Source of the DNA: Dyella lutea
GTDB lineage: Bacteria > Pseudomonadota > Gammaproteobacteria > Xanthomonadales > Rhodanobacteraceae
Assembly (NCBI RefSeq): GCF_024158035.1
Contig: NZ_JAMZEK010000002.1
Span: forward strand, 744,001 to 808,000
DNA: 64,000 bases
Direction of reading: 5' to 3'
Both the position numbers and the translations under genes were made by a program. The notes beneath the pieces were generated by a model, which saw nothing but the letters and a program-made list of their open reading frames with translations, was not told where the DNA came from and searched no databases. Shown piece after piece: positions 26,302-35,575 of this stretch (positions within the stretch are counted from its first letter, which is position 1; each line of letters begins with the position of its first letter).

Positions 26302-28424
26302 ACCCGGGCACCTCTCCCATGCGCGAGCTCGAGCACGCCGCCGCGGCGTTGCAGGCGGGCGAGCCCGCGCCGGAGACGGTGCTCGATGCGCTGGCCGCAC
26401 GGGGTGCCCGCCCCGCGGACGCTCACCAGCAGGAGCTGGCGGCGATCGCCGGATGGGTCGCGGATGGGCGGCTCGCGGCGTCGTTGGGGGATCTGCTGGT
26501 GGCCCGCCTGCGTGCGTTGCAGGGCGCGCAGGCGGACGACCCGGATGACGCCACCGTGGTGCATCCGCTACGCACTTCCCCGTGCCTGCCTGCAGCTGCC
26601 GGGCGCGATCCCGACGCCACCGTGGTGCAGCCGGGTCCTCAACCGGACGCGCCCGGCGACGATGACGTCACCCGCGTGCAGCCCCGTGCGCCGTCATCGC
26701 CGCCGGACCGGACCGGCACCGTCCAGCCAACGCTCTCGCAGAGCGACAGCGCCGACAGCTGGAAACGGGTGGCGGAGGCCGGGCCGGCCGACCAGGTTTC
26801 GGTCGGCCGCATGCTGAAAGGGCGCTTCCTGCTGGAGAAGGAGATCGGTCGTGGCGGCATGGGCGTGGTGTTCCTGGCCCGCGACGAGCGCAAGGTGGAG
26901 GCGCGCGACCGCGATCCCTACGTAGCGGTCAAGGTCCTGAATGACGAATTCCGCCGCCATCCCGATTCGCTGATCGCGTTGCAGCGCGAGTCGCGTCGCT
27001 CGCAGTCGCTGGCGCACGACAACATCGTGCGCGTCTACGATTTCGACAAGGACGGCGCCACGGTCTTCATGACCATGGAGTACGTCGACGGCAGCGACCT
27101 CAAGACACTGATCCGCGAGCGTGCCTACGGCGGCATGCCGCTCAAGCAGGCGCGGCCGCTGATAGAGGGCATGGCACTGGCGCTCAAGCGCGCGCATGAC
27201 GCCGGTGTGGTGCACTCGGACTTCAAGCCGGGCAACGTGATGGTGACCCGCAACGGGGTGCCGAAGGTGTTCGATTTCGGCATCGCCCGGGCCGGCAAAC
27301 ACATGGGCGACCAGGTTGGCGAGCAGACCGTGTTCGACGCCGGCACGCTCGGCGCGCTGACTCCGGCCTACGCTAGCCTGGAGATGATCCAGGGCAAGAA
27401 GCCCACGCCCAGCGACGACATCTACGCGCTGGGCTGCGTGGCGTTCGAGCTGCTCACCGGCAAGCATCCGTTCGACAAGGTCAGCGCTGAAGTGGCGATG
27501 AAGCAGGGGCGCAAGCCGCCATCGGTGCCGGGCCTGACCAAGCGGCAGTGCCAGGCCCTGAACGATGCAGTGGCATTCAGCGGGGAGGGGCGCCTGAAGA
27601 GCGCCGACCAGTTGCTGGAGGGGCTGCGCGAGATCACCTTGCGCGAACGCTTCGGTCCGCTGCTGGCCTACGGCGCGCTGGCGGTCGCCGTGCTGGCCAT
27701 CGGAGCCTTCTCCGGCATGCGCTACCTGCATGCCCGGCACGTGGAGCGGATCGTCGCCCGCTTCAACCTCGATGACCCGCACCATTACGGCAATGAAGAC
27801 CTGGCACTGGGCGCACTCGGCAGTCTGGACGAGTCCGACCGCCAGCAGCTGATGCTGGCCCACGGCGACGTGATCCAGCGTTACCTGCTGGCCCGGCTGG
27901 ATGCGTACTGGAACCCGGCCAAGGGCCTTAGCGATTACTCGCGGGTGCAGCACCTTTTCGCGTTGCGCGAGCGTTTGCAGCTCTACCTGCCGCAGGTGGA
28001 CCTCCGGCGGGCGGCGATCGAGAAGGAACGGGCCGAGCGCCAGCTGGCGGCGGAGAAGAAGGCGGCTGCCGCAAATGCCCCGGCCACCGACACGGGCGCG
28101 CAAGCCGGACCACCCGCCTGCCCGGCGGGAACGGCGCCGCAGGACGGTCGCTGCGTGGCTTTGGCGACGGACCGCGCGCCGGGCGACCGTCGCAGCCCCG
28201 CGCCCGCGCCCGCGCCGGCGGTGGACTCCGGCCATCTGCAGGATGTCGCGCTCAAGCTGACCAGTGAAGGCGAGCGCAACTTCGCGCGGCAGAACTATTC
28301 GGCGGCGATTGCCAATGCCCAGGCGGCACTCGCGGTGAAGCCGGGGGACGCCCGGGCGCAACGCCTGCTGGACAAGGCCAAGCGGGCCCAGAGGCAGGCC
28401 ATGAACAGCATTTCCATCCAATGA
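26298..28424 (+). CDS. Transmembrane Ser/Thr kinase, PpkA-type (copy 1)
   Basis: 708 residues from the GTG overlapping the pppA stop (an ATG at 26319 is an alternative). An N-terminal helical domain (about 10-75) is followed by a linker with repeated TVVxP/TRVQP motifs, a kinase domain (GRGGMGVVF near 184, catalytic Lys near 210, HSDFKPGN near 306, DFG near 328), a membrane helix near 455-475 and a C-terminal part with TPR-like N-F-A-R-Q-N-Y-S-A-A-I. HSD replaces HRD, so it is a non-RD kinase. It probably phosphorylates Fha or TssL. Copy 2 at 29280 has a nearly identical kinase domain. Confidence 0.93.
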   Translation: MNPGTSPMRELEHAAAALQAGEPAPETVLDALAARGARPADAHQQELAAIAGWVADGRLAASLGDLLVARLRALQGAQADDPDDATVVHPLRTSPCLPAAAGRDPDATVVQPGPQPDAPGDDDVTRVQPRAPSSPPDRTGTVQPTLSQSDSADSWKRVAEAGPADQVSVGRMLKGRFLLEKEIGRGGMGVVFLARDERKVEARDRDPYVAVKVLNDEFRRHPDSLIALQRESRRSQSLAHDNIVRVYDFDKDGATVFMTMEYVDGSDLKTLIRERAYGGMPLKQARPLIEGMALALKRAHDAGVVHSDFKPGNVMVTRNGVPKVFDFGIARAGKHMGDQVGEQTVFDAGTLGALTPAYASLEMIQGKKPTPSDDIYALGCVAFELLTGKHPFDKVSAEVAMKQGRKPPSVPGLTKRQCQALNDAVAFSGEGRLKSADQLLEGLREITLRERFGPLLAYGALAVAVLAIGAFSGMRYLHARHVERIVARFNLDDPHHYGNEDLALGALGSLDESDRQQLMLAHGDVIQRYLLARLDAYWNPAKGLSDYSRVQHLFALRERLQLYLPQVDLRRAAIEKERAERQLAAEKKAAAANAPATDTGAQAGPPACPAGTAPQDGRCVALATDRAPGDRRSPAPAPAPAVDSGHLQDVALKLTSEGERNFARQNYSAAIANAQAALAVKPGDARAQRLLDKAKRAQRQAMNSISIQ

Positions 28425-29116
28425 GGGCCATGGACATGAACACAGGTGGATTTCGTTCGGCCAGCCTCGTGCTGACCAGCCTGGTGCTGACCGTCACCGC
28501 GGGCTGCGCCCAGATGCCCAGCCAGAGTGGGTCGGGCGATACCTCGGCGGGCTCCGGAAGCTCCGCCGGCTCATGCAATCCGGTGGTGGGCGGTGCCCTC
28601 GGCGCGCTTGCCGGTGCCATGTTCGGCAAGGGCAAGGGGCATCTGGCGGGGGCGGCGATCGGCGCCGGCATCGGCGCGTTCGCGTGCATCGCGTACAACT
28701 ACCACGTCCGCAAGGTGCGTGACGCCAAGGCGGTGGAGCAGGAGTACGCGCGCCAGCGCGGCGGGTTACCGGCCAGCAACACGGTGGCCGACTACCGCAG
28801 CGAGCTGACACCGTCGAACACGGTGCGCTCGGGAACCTCCGCGCAGATGCAGTCGCGGGTCACCGTGATCAGCGGAACCCACGACGCGACGCCGCAACTG
28901 AAGGAGGAGCTCACCCTCTACTCGCCCGAGGGCAAGGTGCTGTCCACGGTGAGCAAGCCGGCCACCGCCGTCGACGGCACCGGCGAGTACGAAACGAACT
29001 TCAACTTCAACCTGCCCAAGGGCATCGAGGAGGGGCGTTACACCATGCGCTCGACCCTGTTCATGGACGGCAAGCAGGTACGCACCAACGAGGTGCCGAT
29101 GCTGGTGGTGAGCTGA
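28421..29116 (+). CDS. Glycine-zipper lipoprotein between the kinase genes
   Basis: 231 residues, start overlapping the kinase stop as ATGA; ATG codons at 28430 and 28436 are alternatives. A signal sequence ends in TVTAGC, a near-standard lipobox. Then come a Ser/Gly stretch, a glycine-zipper helix (G-A-L-G-A-L-A-G-A-M-F-G-K-G-K-G, then A-A-I-G-A-G-I-G-A), a helical part with V-x-x-Y-R-S-E-L, and a C-terminal beta domain (ELTLYSPEGKVL, EGRYTMRSTLFMDG). I recognise no named family. Location suggests an outer-membrane lipoprotein of the T6SS sensing branch; it could take the place of the missing TssJ. Confidence 0.75.
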   Translation: MRAMDMNTGGFRSASLVLTSLVLTVTAGCAQMPSQSGSGDTSAGSGSSAGSCNPVVGGALGALAGAMFGKGKGHLAGAAIGAGIGAFACIAYNYHVRKVRDAKAVEQEYARQRGGLPASNTVADYRSELTPSNTVRSGTSAQMQSRVTVISGTHDATPQLKEELTLYSPEGKVLSTVSKPATAVDGTGEYETNFNFNLPKGIEEGRYTMRSTLFMDGKQVRTNEVPMLVVS

Positions 29117-29122
29117 GTCCTT

Positions 29123-29154
29123 GCCGGCGCATGCAATCGCGCCGGCCCCTTTTT
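29123..29154 (+). terminator. Rho-independent terminator after the lipoprotein gene
   Basis: GCCGGCGC (29123-29130) pairs perfectly with GCGCCGGC (29139-29146) over an 8-base loop and is followed by CCCTTTTT. It lies 7 bases after the lipoprotein stop, so transcription of the tagF-pppA-kinase 1 block probably ends or attenuates here. The 125 bases that follow, to the second kinase, would then need their own promoter. Confidence 0.8.
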
Positions 29155-29279
29155 CCGAGCGTCGCGACGTCCGCGGCGCACGGGCGTCGAGCAGGGGAAG
29201 AAGCACCTGATCCCCGACGCGCGCAAGTACTTCTTCGCCGTCCCGGTACGGCTTCCGGATTGACCAAGACCCTCACTTC

Positions 29280-32200
29280 ATGAATTTCCTCAACGAACTG
29301 ATCGCCGCTTTCCAGGCCGACAAGCTGCAGTTGTCGACCCTGCTCGACGTACTGCGTTCGCGTGGCGCCCAGCCCGCTGACGCGCATCGTGAGGAGGTCG
29401 CGACGGTCGAGCGGCTCGCGGCCGAGGGCGCGTTGACGCCGGACACGGCGGCGGCGCTGCTGGGGGCGCTCCGGTCGCTGCAGGATGCCGCGGCAGCGGC
29501 GGCGCCAGTCGCGGGCGAGGACGCCACCGTGGTCCAGTCCTCGCGCCGACCGGCCGCGGACGATCCGACGGTGGTCCAGCCGGGTGGGGCGTCGACGGCG
29601 CCGGCGGCGCACGACGGCGATGCCACCGTGGTGCAGCCGGCCTCGGGTCCCGCGCGCGTGGACGACGAGGCGACCCAGGTCAAACCGGCCTCGACGCCCG
29701 TCCCGCGTGATGTCCAGACCACCGGAGTGACCGGCAGCGCCACCGGCACGGGCACCAGCAGCACCTTCAATTCGGACAGCTGGCAGCGCATGGCGTCCGT
29801 CGAGGGAAGCGACTACGCGGCGGTCGGCAGCGTGCTCAAGGGCCGCTTCCACCTGGAGAAGGAAATCGGTCGCGGCGGCATGGGTGTGGTGTTCCTGGCC
29901 CTGGACGAGCGCAAGGTGGAGGCGCGCGACCGCGATCCCTACGTCGCGGTGAAAGTGCTGAACGACGAGTTCCGCCGCCATCCCGATTCGCTGATCGCGC
30001 TGCAGCGCGAGGCGCGCCGCTCGCAGTCGCTGGCGCACGACAACATCGTGCGCGTCTACGACTTCGACAAGGACGGCACCATCGTCTTCATGACGATGGA
30101 GTACGTCGACGGCTCCGACCTCAAGACGCTGATCCGCGAGAAGGCCTACAACGGCATGCCGCTGGCCAAGGCGCGGCCGCTGATCGAGGGCATGGCCTGG
30201 GCGCTCAAGCGCGCGCATGCAGCGGGCGTGGTGCACTCGGACTTCAAGCCGGGCAATGTCATGGTCACCCGCGACGGCATGCCGAAGGTGTTCGACTTCG
30301 GCATTGCCCGGGCCGGCAAGCACATGGGCGAGGCCACCGGCGAGCAGACCGTGTTCGATGCAGGCACGCTCGGCGCGCTGACCCCGGCCTACGCCAGCCT
30401 GGAGATGATCGAGGGCAAGGAGCCCACGCCCAGCGACGACATCTACGCGCTCGGCTGTGTGGCCTTCGAGCTGCTCACCGGCAAGCACCCGTTCGACAAG
30501 GTCAGCGCCGAAGTGGCGATGCGCGAGGGGCGCAAGCCGCCGCCGGTGCCGGGCCTGACCAAGCGCCAGTACCAGACCCTGTGCGATGCGATCGCCTTCA
30601 CCAGCGACAAGCGCCTGAAGAACGCCGCCGACCTGGTTGAGGGCCTGCGCGACATCAGTCTGCGCGAACGCGCCGGGCCATTCGTGGTGGTCGGCGCGAT
30701 CGGCGTGGTGATCCTGGTGGCCGGCGGCTGGGGCGTGCGCCATTACCTGCAGCAGCGCGAGGTGGACCAGGTGGTCGCGCGCTTCTCGCCGACCGACCCG
30801 CAGCATTTCGTCAGCGAGGACCAGGCGCTCGGGGCGCTGAACGCGCTGGGGGCCGACCAGCGCACCCGCGTGGTGATCGACCAGAGCGACCTGATCCAGA
30901 CCTTCCTGCTCGATCGCGTCGACGCGTACTGGAATCCGGCCAAGCAGCGTTACGACTATGCCGGTGCGCAGCACGTGTTCACCCTGCGCGACCAGCTCAA
31001 GCTGTTCTCGCCCAAGCTCGACCTCAAGCGCACCGCCATCGAGCAGGAGCGCAACGACCTGCTCAACCAGCTCGACACGCGCCTGAGCAAGGCGATCGAG
31101 AGCGGCGCGATCTTCGCCGACCAGCCGGACAACGCGGTGCAGATCCTGGCGACGATCCGCGCCATCGATCCCACCAGCGGATTGCTGAAGAACGCCGAAC
31201 TGGAGCTGAAGTACGACATCGCGATCGGCCAGTCGCTGGCGGCGAACCACGTCGACGAGGCCCGTGCGCAGCTGAAGCAGGCGCAGGCGGTGTTCCCGGA
31301 TTCGGCGCGGCTGAAGCAGCGCGCGAACGAGCTGGCGCAGATGGCTGCACCGGCACTGGCCAGAGCCGCACCGGCGACCGCCCAGAGCGTTCCGCAGGCG
31401 CACGCGGCACTGGCCGCGCTGATCGCCCGGCCGACCCTGGACACCGATTGGCAGGCGGCAGTGGCCCGGGCGATGAGCACGCTCGCAACCGCCCACGATG
31501 CGCAGACGCCGAAGCAGGTCGAGGCGCTGGCGGCGGCGATCGCAAGCGCGGTCGCCCAGCAGAGCGACCCGTCGCAGCTGCCGCAGGCCTCGCGGGCGAT
31601 CGACCTGGGTCTGCACTACGCACCGAAGTCGGCGCCCCTGCTGGCCCAGCGTAGTCGCATCGACACGCTGCAGCAGCAGGTGCAGGCGCAGCTGGCGCAG
31701 GAGAGCGCAGCCGCCGAGGTCACCTCGCGCATCGAATCGATGAAGCGCGCCGCCGCCGCCAACGACGTGGCCAAGGCGCAGGAAGCCCTGGCGCGCATCC
31801 GCACGCTGCAGCCGGACAATCCCTTCCTTGCCAGCACGGGGCCGCAGCTGCTGGCCAATGCCTACCTCGGCCAGGCGACCGATGCGATGCGGCGTGGCCG
31901 GTTCCAGTCGGCCGCCGACACCCTGGCGCGCGGACTCAAGGCGCTGGGCAACCGCGACGACCTGCGCCAGGCCAAGGCCCGCTACGACTTGGTGGCCGAT
32001 GCGATGAAGGCCCGCGCCAGCGGCGTGTCCTCCGCCGATCTGTCGCGCCTGCGCCAGCAGCTGGCACGCGTGCAGAAGGACGACCCCGATGCCCTGAAAG
32101 CGCTGGAATCGGATCTGAAGCTGCGCGGGCAACTGCAGCAGGGCAGCCTGTCCGCGTTGCTGGACAGCCTCAAGCCGAGCCAGCCAGCCGCCGCGTCGCC

Positions 32201-33005
32201 GGCGGCTGCCACGGTCGCCGCGCCGCCGGCCGTCGCGCCCGGGACGACGCCGGTGGCGCCCGCGGCTGTCCCCACGCATTCGGGGGCCACCGTGACGCCG
32301 ACGTCGCCGGGGGCTGTCGCCACCCGGCCCGGCACCGCCAGGCCGGGAGCGACCGCCGCCTCGGCCGCGGCCGGCAGCGATCCCTGCGGCGATCCGGCGC
32401 TGGTCGGCAAGGGCCGGATCTGCGCTGATGAAGTGGCCGGCAAGCGCGGCCCGCCGCTGGTGGTGATTCCCGGCCTGGCTGGCGGGAAGGCGTATGCGAT
32501 GTCGCGCAACGAGATCAGCGTCAGCGAGTTCAACCGTTTCTGCAGTGCCACCGGGCAGTGCGCGCCACGGCCGGCGGGCGACCGGCTGACCGCGACCCAG
32601 CCGATCAGCAACATTCCGTTGTCGCTGGCTCGCGCCTACACCGCATGGCTGAGCAAGGGCAGCGGGTTCACCTACCGCTTGCCTACCGATGCTGAATGGC
32701 TGCATGCGGCGAAGGCGGGGGGCGGCTGGAAGCAGTCGCCGGACAGCAACTGCGTGCCGCCCAACGCCAACGGCGACGACGGCAGCGGCGCGCCGATCTC
32801 GCCGCTGGGGCGCAGCCCGAATCCCTGGGGGTTGGTGAACCTCACGGGCAACGTGTGGGAGTGGGTGGTCAGCGGCGGTCAGGTGGGCGTGCGCGGGGCC
32901 AGCTACACCAGCTATTGGTCGGACTGCACCGTGGACGCGCACCGCGCCGACAGCGGCAGCGCCCAGAACGACGTCGGATTCCGCGTGCTGAGGGAGCTCA
33001 AATGA
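29280..33005 (+). CDS. Transmembrane Ser/Thr kinase with C-terminal FGE-like domain (PpkA-type, copy 2)
   Basis: 1,241 residues. Layout: N-terminal helical domain (1-70), a linker with four TVVQP-type motifs (about 75-145), a kinase domain (GRGGMGVVF near 198, HSDFKPGN near 319, DFG near 341; non-RD), a membrane helix near 467-485, a long helical/TPR-like region (about 500-970), a Pro/Ala/Thr linker, and an FGE/sulfatase-modifying-factor domain (about 1034-1241) with YRLPTDAEW, NLTGNVWEW, VRGASY and VGFRVLREL. The FGE domain lies on the far side of the membrane from the kinase and could be its periplasmic sensor. Its stop overlaps the next start. Confidence 0.93.
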   Translation: MNFLNELIAAFQADKLQLSTLLDVLRSRGAQPADAHREEVATVERLAAEGALTPDTAAALLGALRSLQDAAAAAAPVAGEDATVVQSSRRPAADDPTVVQPGGASTAPAAHDGDATVVQPASGPARVDDEATQVKPASTPVPRDVQTTGVTGSATGTGTSSTFNSDSWQRMASVEGSDYAAVGSVLKGRFHLEKEIGRGGMGVVFLALDERKVEARDRDPYVAVKVLNDEFRRHPDSLIALQREARRSQSLAHDNIVRVYDFDKDGTIVFMTMEYVDGSDLKTLIREKAYNGMPLAKARPLIEGMAWALKRAHAAGVVHSDFKPGNVMVTRDGMPKVFDFGIARAGKHMGEATGEQTVFDAGTLGALTPAYASLEMIEGKEPTPSDDIYALGCVAFELLTGKHPFDKVSAEVAMREGRKPPPVPGLTKRQYQTLCDAIAFTSDKRLKNAADLVEGLRDISLRERAGPFVVVGAIGVVILVAGGWGVRHYLQQREVDQVVARFSPTDPQHFVSEDQALGALNALGADQRTRVVIDQSDLIQTFLLDRVDAYWNPAKQRYDYAGAQHVFTLRDQLKLFSPKLDLKRTAIEQERNDLLNQLDTRLSKAIESGAIFADQPDNAVQILATIRAIDPTSGLLKNAELELKYDIAIGQSLAANHVDEARAQLKQAQAVFPDSARLKQRANELAQMAAPALARAAPATAQSVPQAHAALAALIARPTLDTDWQAAVARAMSTLATAHDAQTPKQVEALAAAIASAVAQQSDPSQLPQASRAIDLGLHYAPKSAPLLAQRSRIDTLQQQVQAQLAQESAAAEVTSRIESMKRAAAANDVAKAQEALARIRTLQPDNPFLASTGPQLLANAYLGQATDAMRRGRFQSAADTLARGLKALGNRDDLRQAKARYDLVADAMKARASGVSSADLSRLRQQLARVQKDDPDALKALESDLKLRGQLQQGSLSALLDSLKPSQPAAASPAAATVAAPPAVAPGTTPVAPAAVPTHSGATVTPTSPGAVATRPGTARPGATAASAAAGSDPCGDPALVGKGRICADEVAGKRGPPLVVIPGLAGGKAYAMSRNEISVSEFNRFCSATGQCAPRPAGDRLTATQPISNIPLSLARAYTAWLSKGSGFTYRLPTDAEWLHAAKAGGGWKQSPDSNCVPPNANGDDGSGAPISPLGRSPNPWGLVNLTGNVWEWVVSGGQVGVRGASYTSYWSDCTVDAHRADSGSAQNDVGFRVLRELK

Positions 33006-33346
33006 ACGAGCAGGAGCGTCACATCAATGTGGGGTTGCGGGCACTGGACGAGGCACACCGGCTCGGCCGGCTCGGCCGCGAGGACTACCGCGCCCGGCGG
33101 CGCGCCCTGCTGCAGGGGCTGAACGACAGCGCCGGGGTGACCGCGCGCAACGCGATCACCCCGCCCGCTTCGGGGGGAGGGCGACGGGAGGATGCCCGGC
33201 GCCAGGCCCTGCCCAGCGCGGACATGGCCGGCGCGCTGTTTCCCGACCGCCGTCGCCGGATGCTGCAGACCTGGCTGCTGGCCGTGGCCGGGCTGGCCCT
33301 AGCGTTGCTGCTGATCTACGGGGTGGTGCGGCTGGGCGGGAGCTGA
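33002..33346 (+). CDS. Small tail-anchored membrane protein downstream of kinase 2
   Basis: 114 residues, ATGA overlap with the kinase. The N-terminal 45 residues are helical and charged, with L-G-R-L-G-R-E-D-Y-R-A-R-R-R-A-L-L resembling a short SHOCT-like helix pair. A Gly/Arg linker follows, then one C-terminal hydrophobic helix (about 88-108) ending four residues before the stop. I recognise no family. Coupling to the kinase suggests a partner or regulator in the inner membrane. Confidence 0.75.
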   Translation: MNEQERHINVGLRALDEAHRLGRLGREDYRARRRALLQGLNDSAGVTARNAITPPASGGGRREDARRQALPSADMAGALFPDRRRRMLQTWLLAVAGLALALLLIYGVVRLGGS

Positions 33347-33505
33347 GTCGCAAGGAATCGCCGTCGACTGACCAGTTTTGTGACGCAGTTGCGCATTACT
33401 CAGGAGGGGTGCCGTTCCCGGGGGCTGCGCGCGCACTCCGCTTGCGGGCGTGGGGGGATCCACCGTCCATGTCGCGGGCAGCCTCATTGCAAGGGGAAAG
33501 ATGTC

Positions 33506-35575
33506 GTGCGGATGGCTTCTCTGGCAGCAGCCCTGGCGCTGGCGTTGGCTGGCGGCCAGGCGTGGGCGCAGGACACCCCCGTCCCTCCGGCATCGCCCAC
33601 CCCGGGGGCTTCACCGACCCCGGCGTCTGCGCCGACACAGCGCATCCTGGTCAGCGGGATTCCCGCCGGCAGCGATGCGGCGTCGGTCCAGGCGATCGTG
33701 CAGGCCGGCTACCGGCAGGCGATGGCCGCCGCCGGTCATCCGGCAAGCCTGAGTCCCGTGCAGTGGCAGGCTGCGGCCGATGCCATCACGGCGGCGTTGC
33801 AGAAGGCCGGCTTCAAGGACGCACGGGCCTATCTGGCCGAGCAGGTGATGGCCTTCACCGTGCAGGACACGCCAGCCACCCCGGCCGGCGAGGTCGCGCA
33901 GCAGGCTCCGGCACAAACGCCGCCTGCGGCCGTGGCCGCGGCCTCCGTCCCGGCTCCGGCGCCCAAGCCGCTGGCGCCAGACAACGTGGTGCCGCCGGTA
34001 CGCGAACGCGACCAGGCCCCGGCGCAGACCGTGGCGGTCAGCGCCTTCCGCGTACAGGGCGTGGGTTCGCACCCGGATGCCGGGATCACCCCGGCATCGA
34101 TGCAGGCGCTGGCCGACGCGCAGTTGCGCAAGCTCGGCGGCGGCCCGGGCCAGCCGGCGCAGCTCGCCTTCACCCAGCTGCAGCAGGTGGCCGACGCGCT
34201 CACCGATACCTACCGCAAGGCGGGCTTCATCTTCGGCACGGCGTTCCTGCCGGCGCAGACCATCGGCCAGGACCACGTGGTCAGCATCCAGGTGCTGGAG
34301 GGCACGCTGGGGCGCGTCATCGTCAAGGGCAACAAGCGTTACCGCGCCAGCGCGATCGCCGCCTCGGTGGAGCCGTTGAAGGGCAAGGTGCTGCGCAAGG
34401 GCGACGTCGATTCGGCACTGCTTTATGCCCGCGATCTGCCCGGCGTGTCGGTGAGCTCGACCTTCCAGCCGGGCGAGAAGACTGGTCAGACCGACCTGCT
34501 GATGGTCGCCAACGAGGCGAAGCGGCCGTACACGATCACCACCGGCGCGAACAACTATGGCACCGATCTCACCGGCCGCTATCGCGCCCAGCTGGGCTTT
34601 ACCTGGAACAGCCCACTGGGCATCGGCGACACCTTCGCCGCCAACGTCGACTACGCGATGGATCCGCGCAACAACGTCTACGGCTCGCTGGTGTACCGCG
34701 CGCCAACGGTGGTGGTGCCTGGCCTCAGCGGCGTGATCGGCGCCACCCGCAGCGAGCTGCAGCTCAATTCCACCCAGCTCGCCGCGTTGGACGTGAAGGG
34801 ACCGAGTTCCTCGCAGTACGGCGGTGCCGACTGGAAGTTCGTCAATACCGACACGATGCAGATGCAGGCCACGCTGCACTACATCCGCGAGAAGTCGCGC
34901 CTGACCAGCCTCGGCATCCCGCTGTCGGACGAGAGCTTCGACGTGGCCGAGCTGGCCTGGGCGATGAACCGCACCGACCAACGCCTGCACGGCATCGACC
35001 TGCTGCAGGTGAGCCTGCGCAAGTCGATCAAGGACCGCTCGCGCGAGCCGGACCTGGTCAGTCCCAACCACGCCAGCAGTTTCACCAGCCTGCGCTTCTC
35101 CTACACGCGCCTGCAGTTCCTGACCAAGTCGCAGCGCGCCTACTTCAAGCTGGCCGGGCAGTGGACCAACGCCGCGCTGGCGCCGCTGGAGCAGTTCGTG
35201 ATCGGCGGCCCGGACAGCGTGCGCGCCTACCCGATCGCCGACGGCCTGACCGACCGTGGCTACTACGCCTCGCTCGAATACCACGTCGACGCGCCGGGCT
35301 TCGGCAACAAGATCTCGCCGTTCTACGCGAGGCCCTGGCGCGAGTTGCTGGAGCTGGAGGCCTTCATCGACTACGCCCGCGGCATGCCGGCCGGAGCCGA
35401 CCGGGCGAGCTCAAGCGCGCTGACCTTCAAGGGCGTCGGCGCGGGCTTCATCTTCCGCCTGCCGCGATTCCATCGCTTCGAGTTCCACCTCGACGGCGCG
35501 GTGCCGATCGGCGGACCGCAGGCCTCGGACAAGAAGGGCTACCACATCTACGCGCGCTTCGGCTTCACGTTCTAG
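33506..35575 (+). CDS. Two-partner secretion transporter TpsB (FhaC/ShlB/HecB family)
   Basis: 689 residues from the GTG at 33506, placed nine bases after AAGGGG; an ATG two codons later and an upstream open frame are less likely. A signal peptide (LAAALALALAGGQAWAQ) is followed by a Pro/Ala linker, two POTRA domains (about 170-310, with Q-V-L-E-G-T-L-G-R-V-I-V-K-G-N) and a 16-strand-type barrel ending in GYHIYARFGFTF with terminal Phe. It is the outer-membrane pore for the adjacent exoprotein. The 159 bases before it hold no gene. TpsA follows after 279 bases. Confidence 0.93.
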   Translation: MRMASLAAALALALAGGQAWAQDTPVPPASPTPGASPTPASAPTQRILVSGIPAGSDAASVQAIVQAGYRQAMAAAGHPASLSPVQWQAAADAITAALQKAGFKDARAYLAEQVMAFTVQDTPATPAGEVAQQAPAQTPPAAVAAASVPAPAPKPLAPDNVVPPVRERDQAPAQTVAVSAFRVQGVGSHPDAGITPASMQALADAQLRKLGGGPGQPAQLAFTQLQQVADALTDTYRKAGFIFGTAFLPAQTIGQDHVVSIQVLEGTLGRVIVKGNKRYRASAIAASVEPLKGKVLRKGDVDSALLYARDLPGVSVSSTFQPGEKTGQTDLLMVANEAKRPYTITTGANNYGTDLTGRYRAQLGFTWNSPLGIGDTFAANVDYAMDPRNNVYGSLVYRAPTVVVPGLSGVIGATRSELQLNSTQLAALDVKGPSSSQYGGADWKFVNTDTMQMQATLHYIREKSRLTSLGIPLSDESFDVAELAWAMNRTDQRLHGIDLLQVSLRKSIKDRSREPDLVSPNHASSFTSLRFSYTRLQFLTKSQRAYFKLAGQWTNAALAPLEQFVIGGPDSVRAYPIADGLTDRGYYASLEYHVDAPGFGNKISPFYARPWRELLELEAFIDYARGMPAGADRASSSALTFKGVGAGFIFRLPRFHRFEFHLDGAVPIGGPQASDKKGYHIYARFGFTF

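Noticed and set aside
29061-32942. 1,293-codon minus-strand frame opposite kinase 2
   Set aside because: Same GC-driven antisense effect; no domain is visible and the plus-strand kinase is unambiguous.
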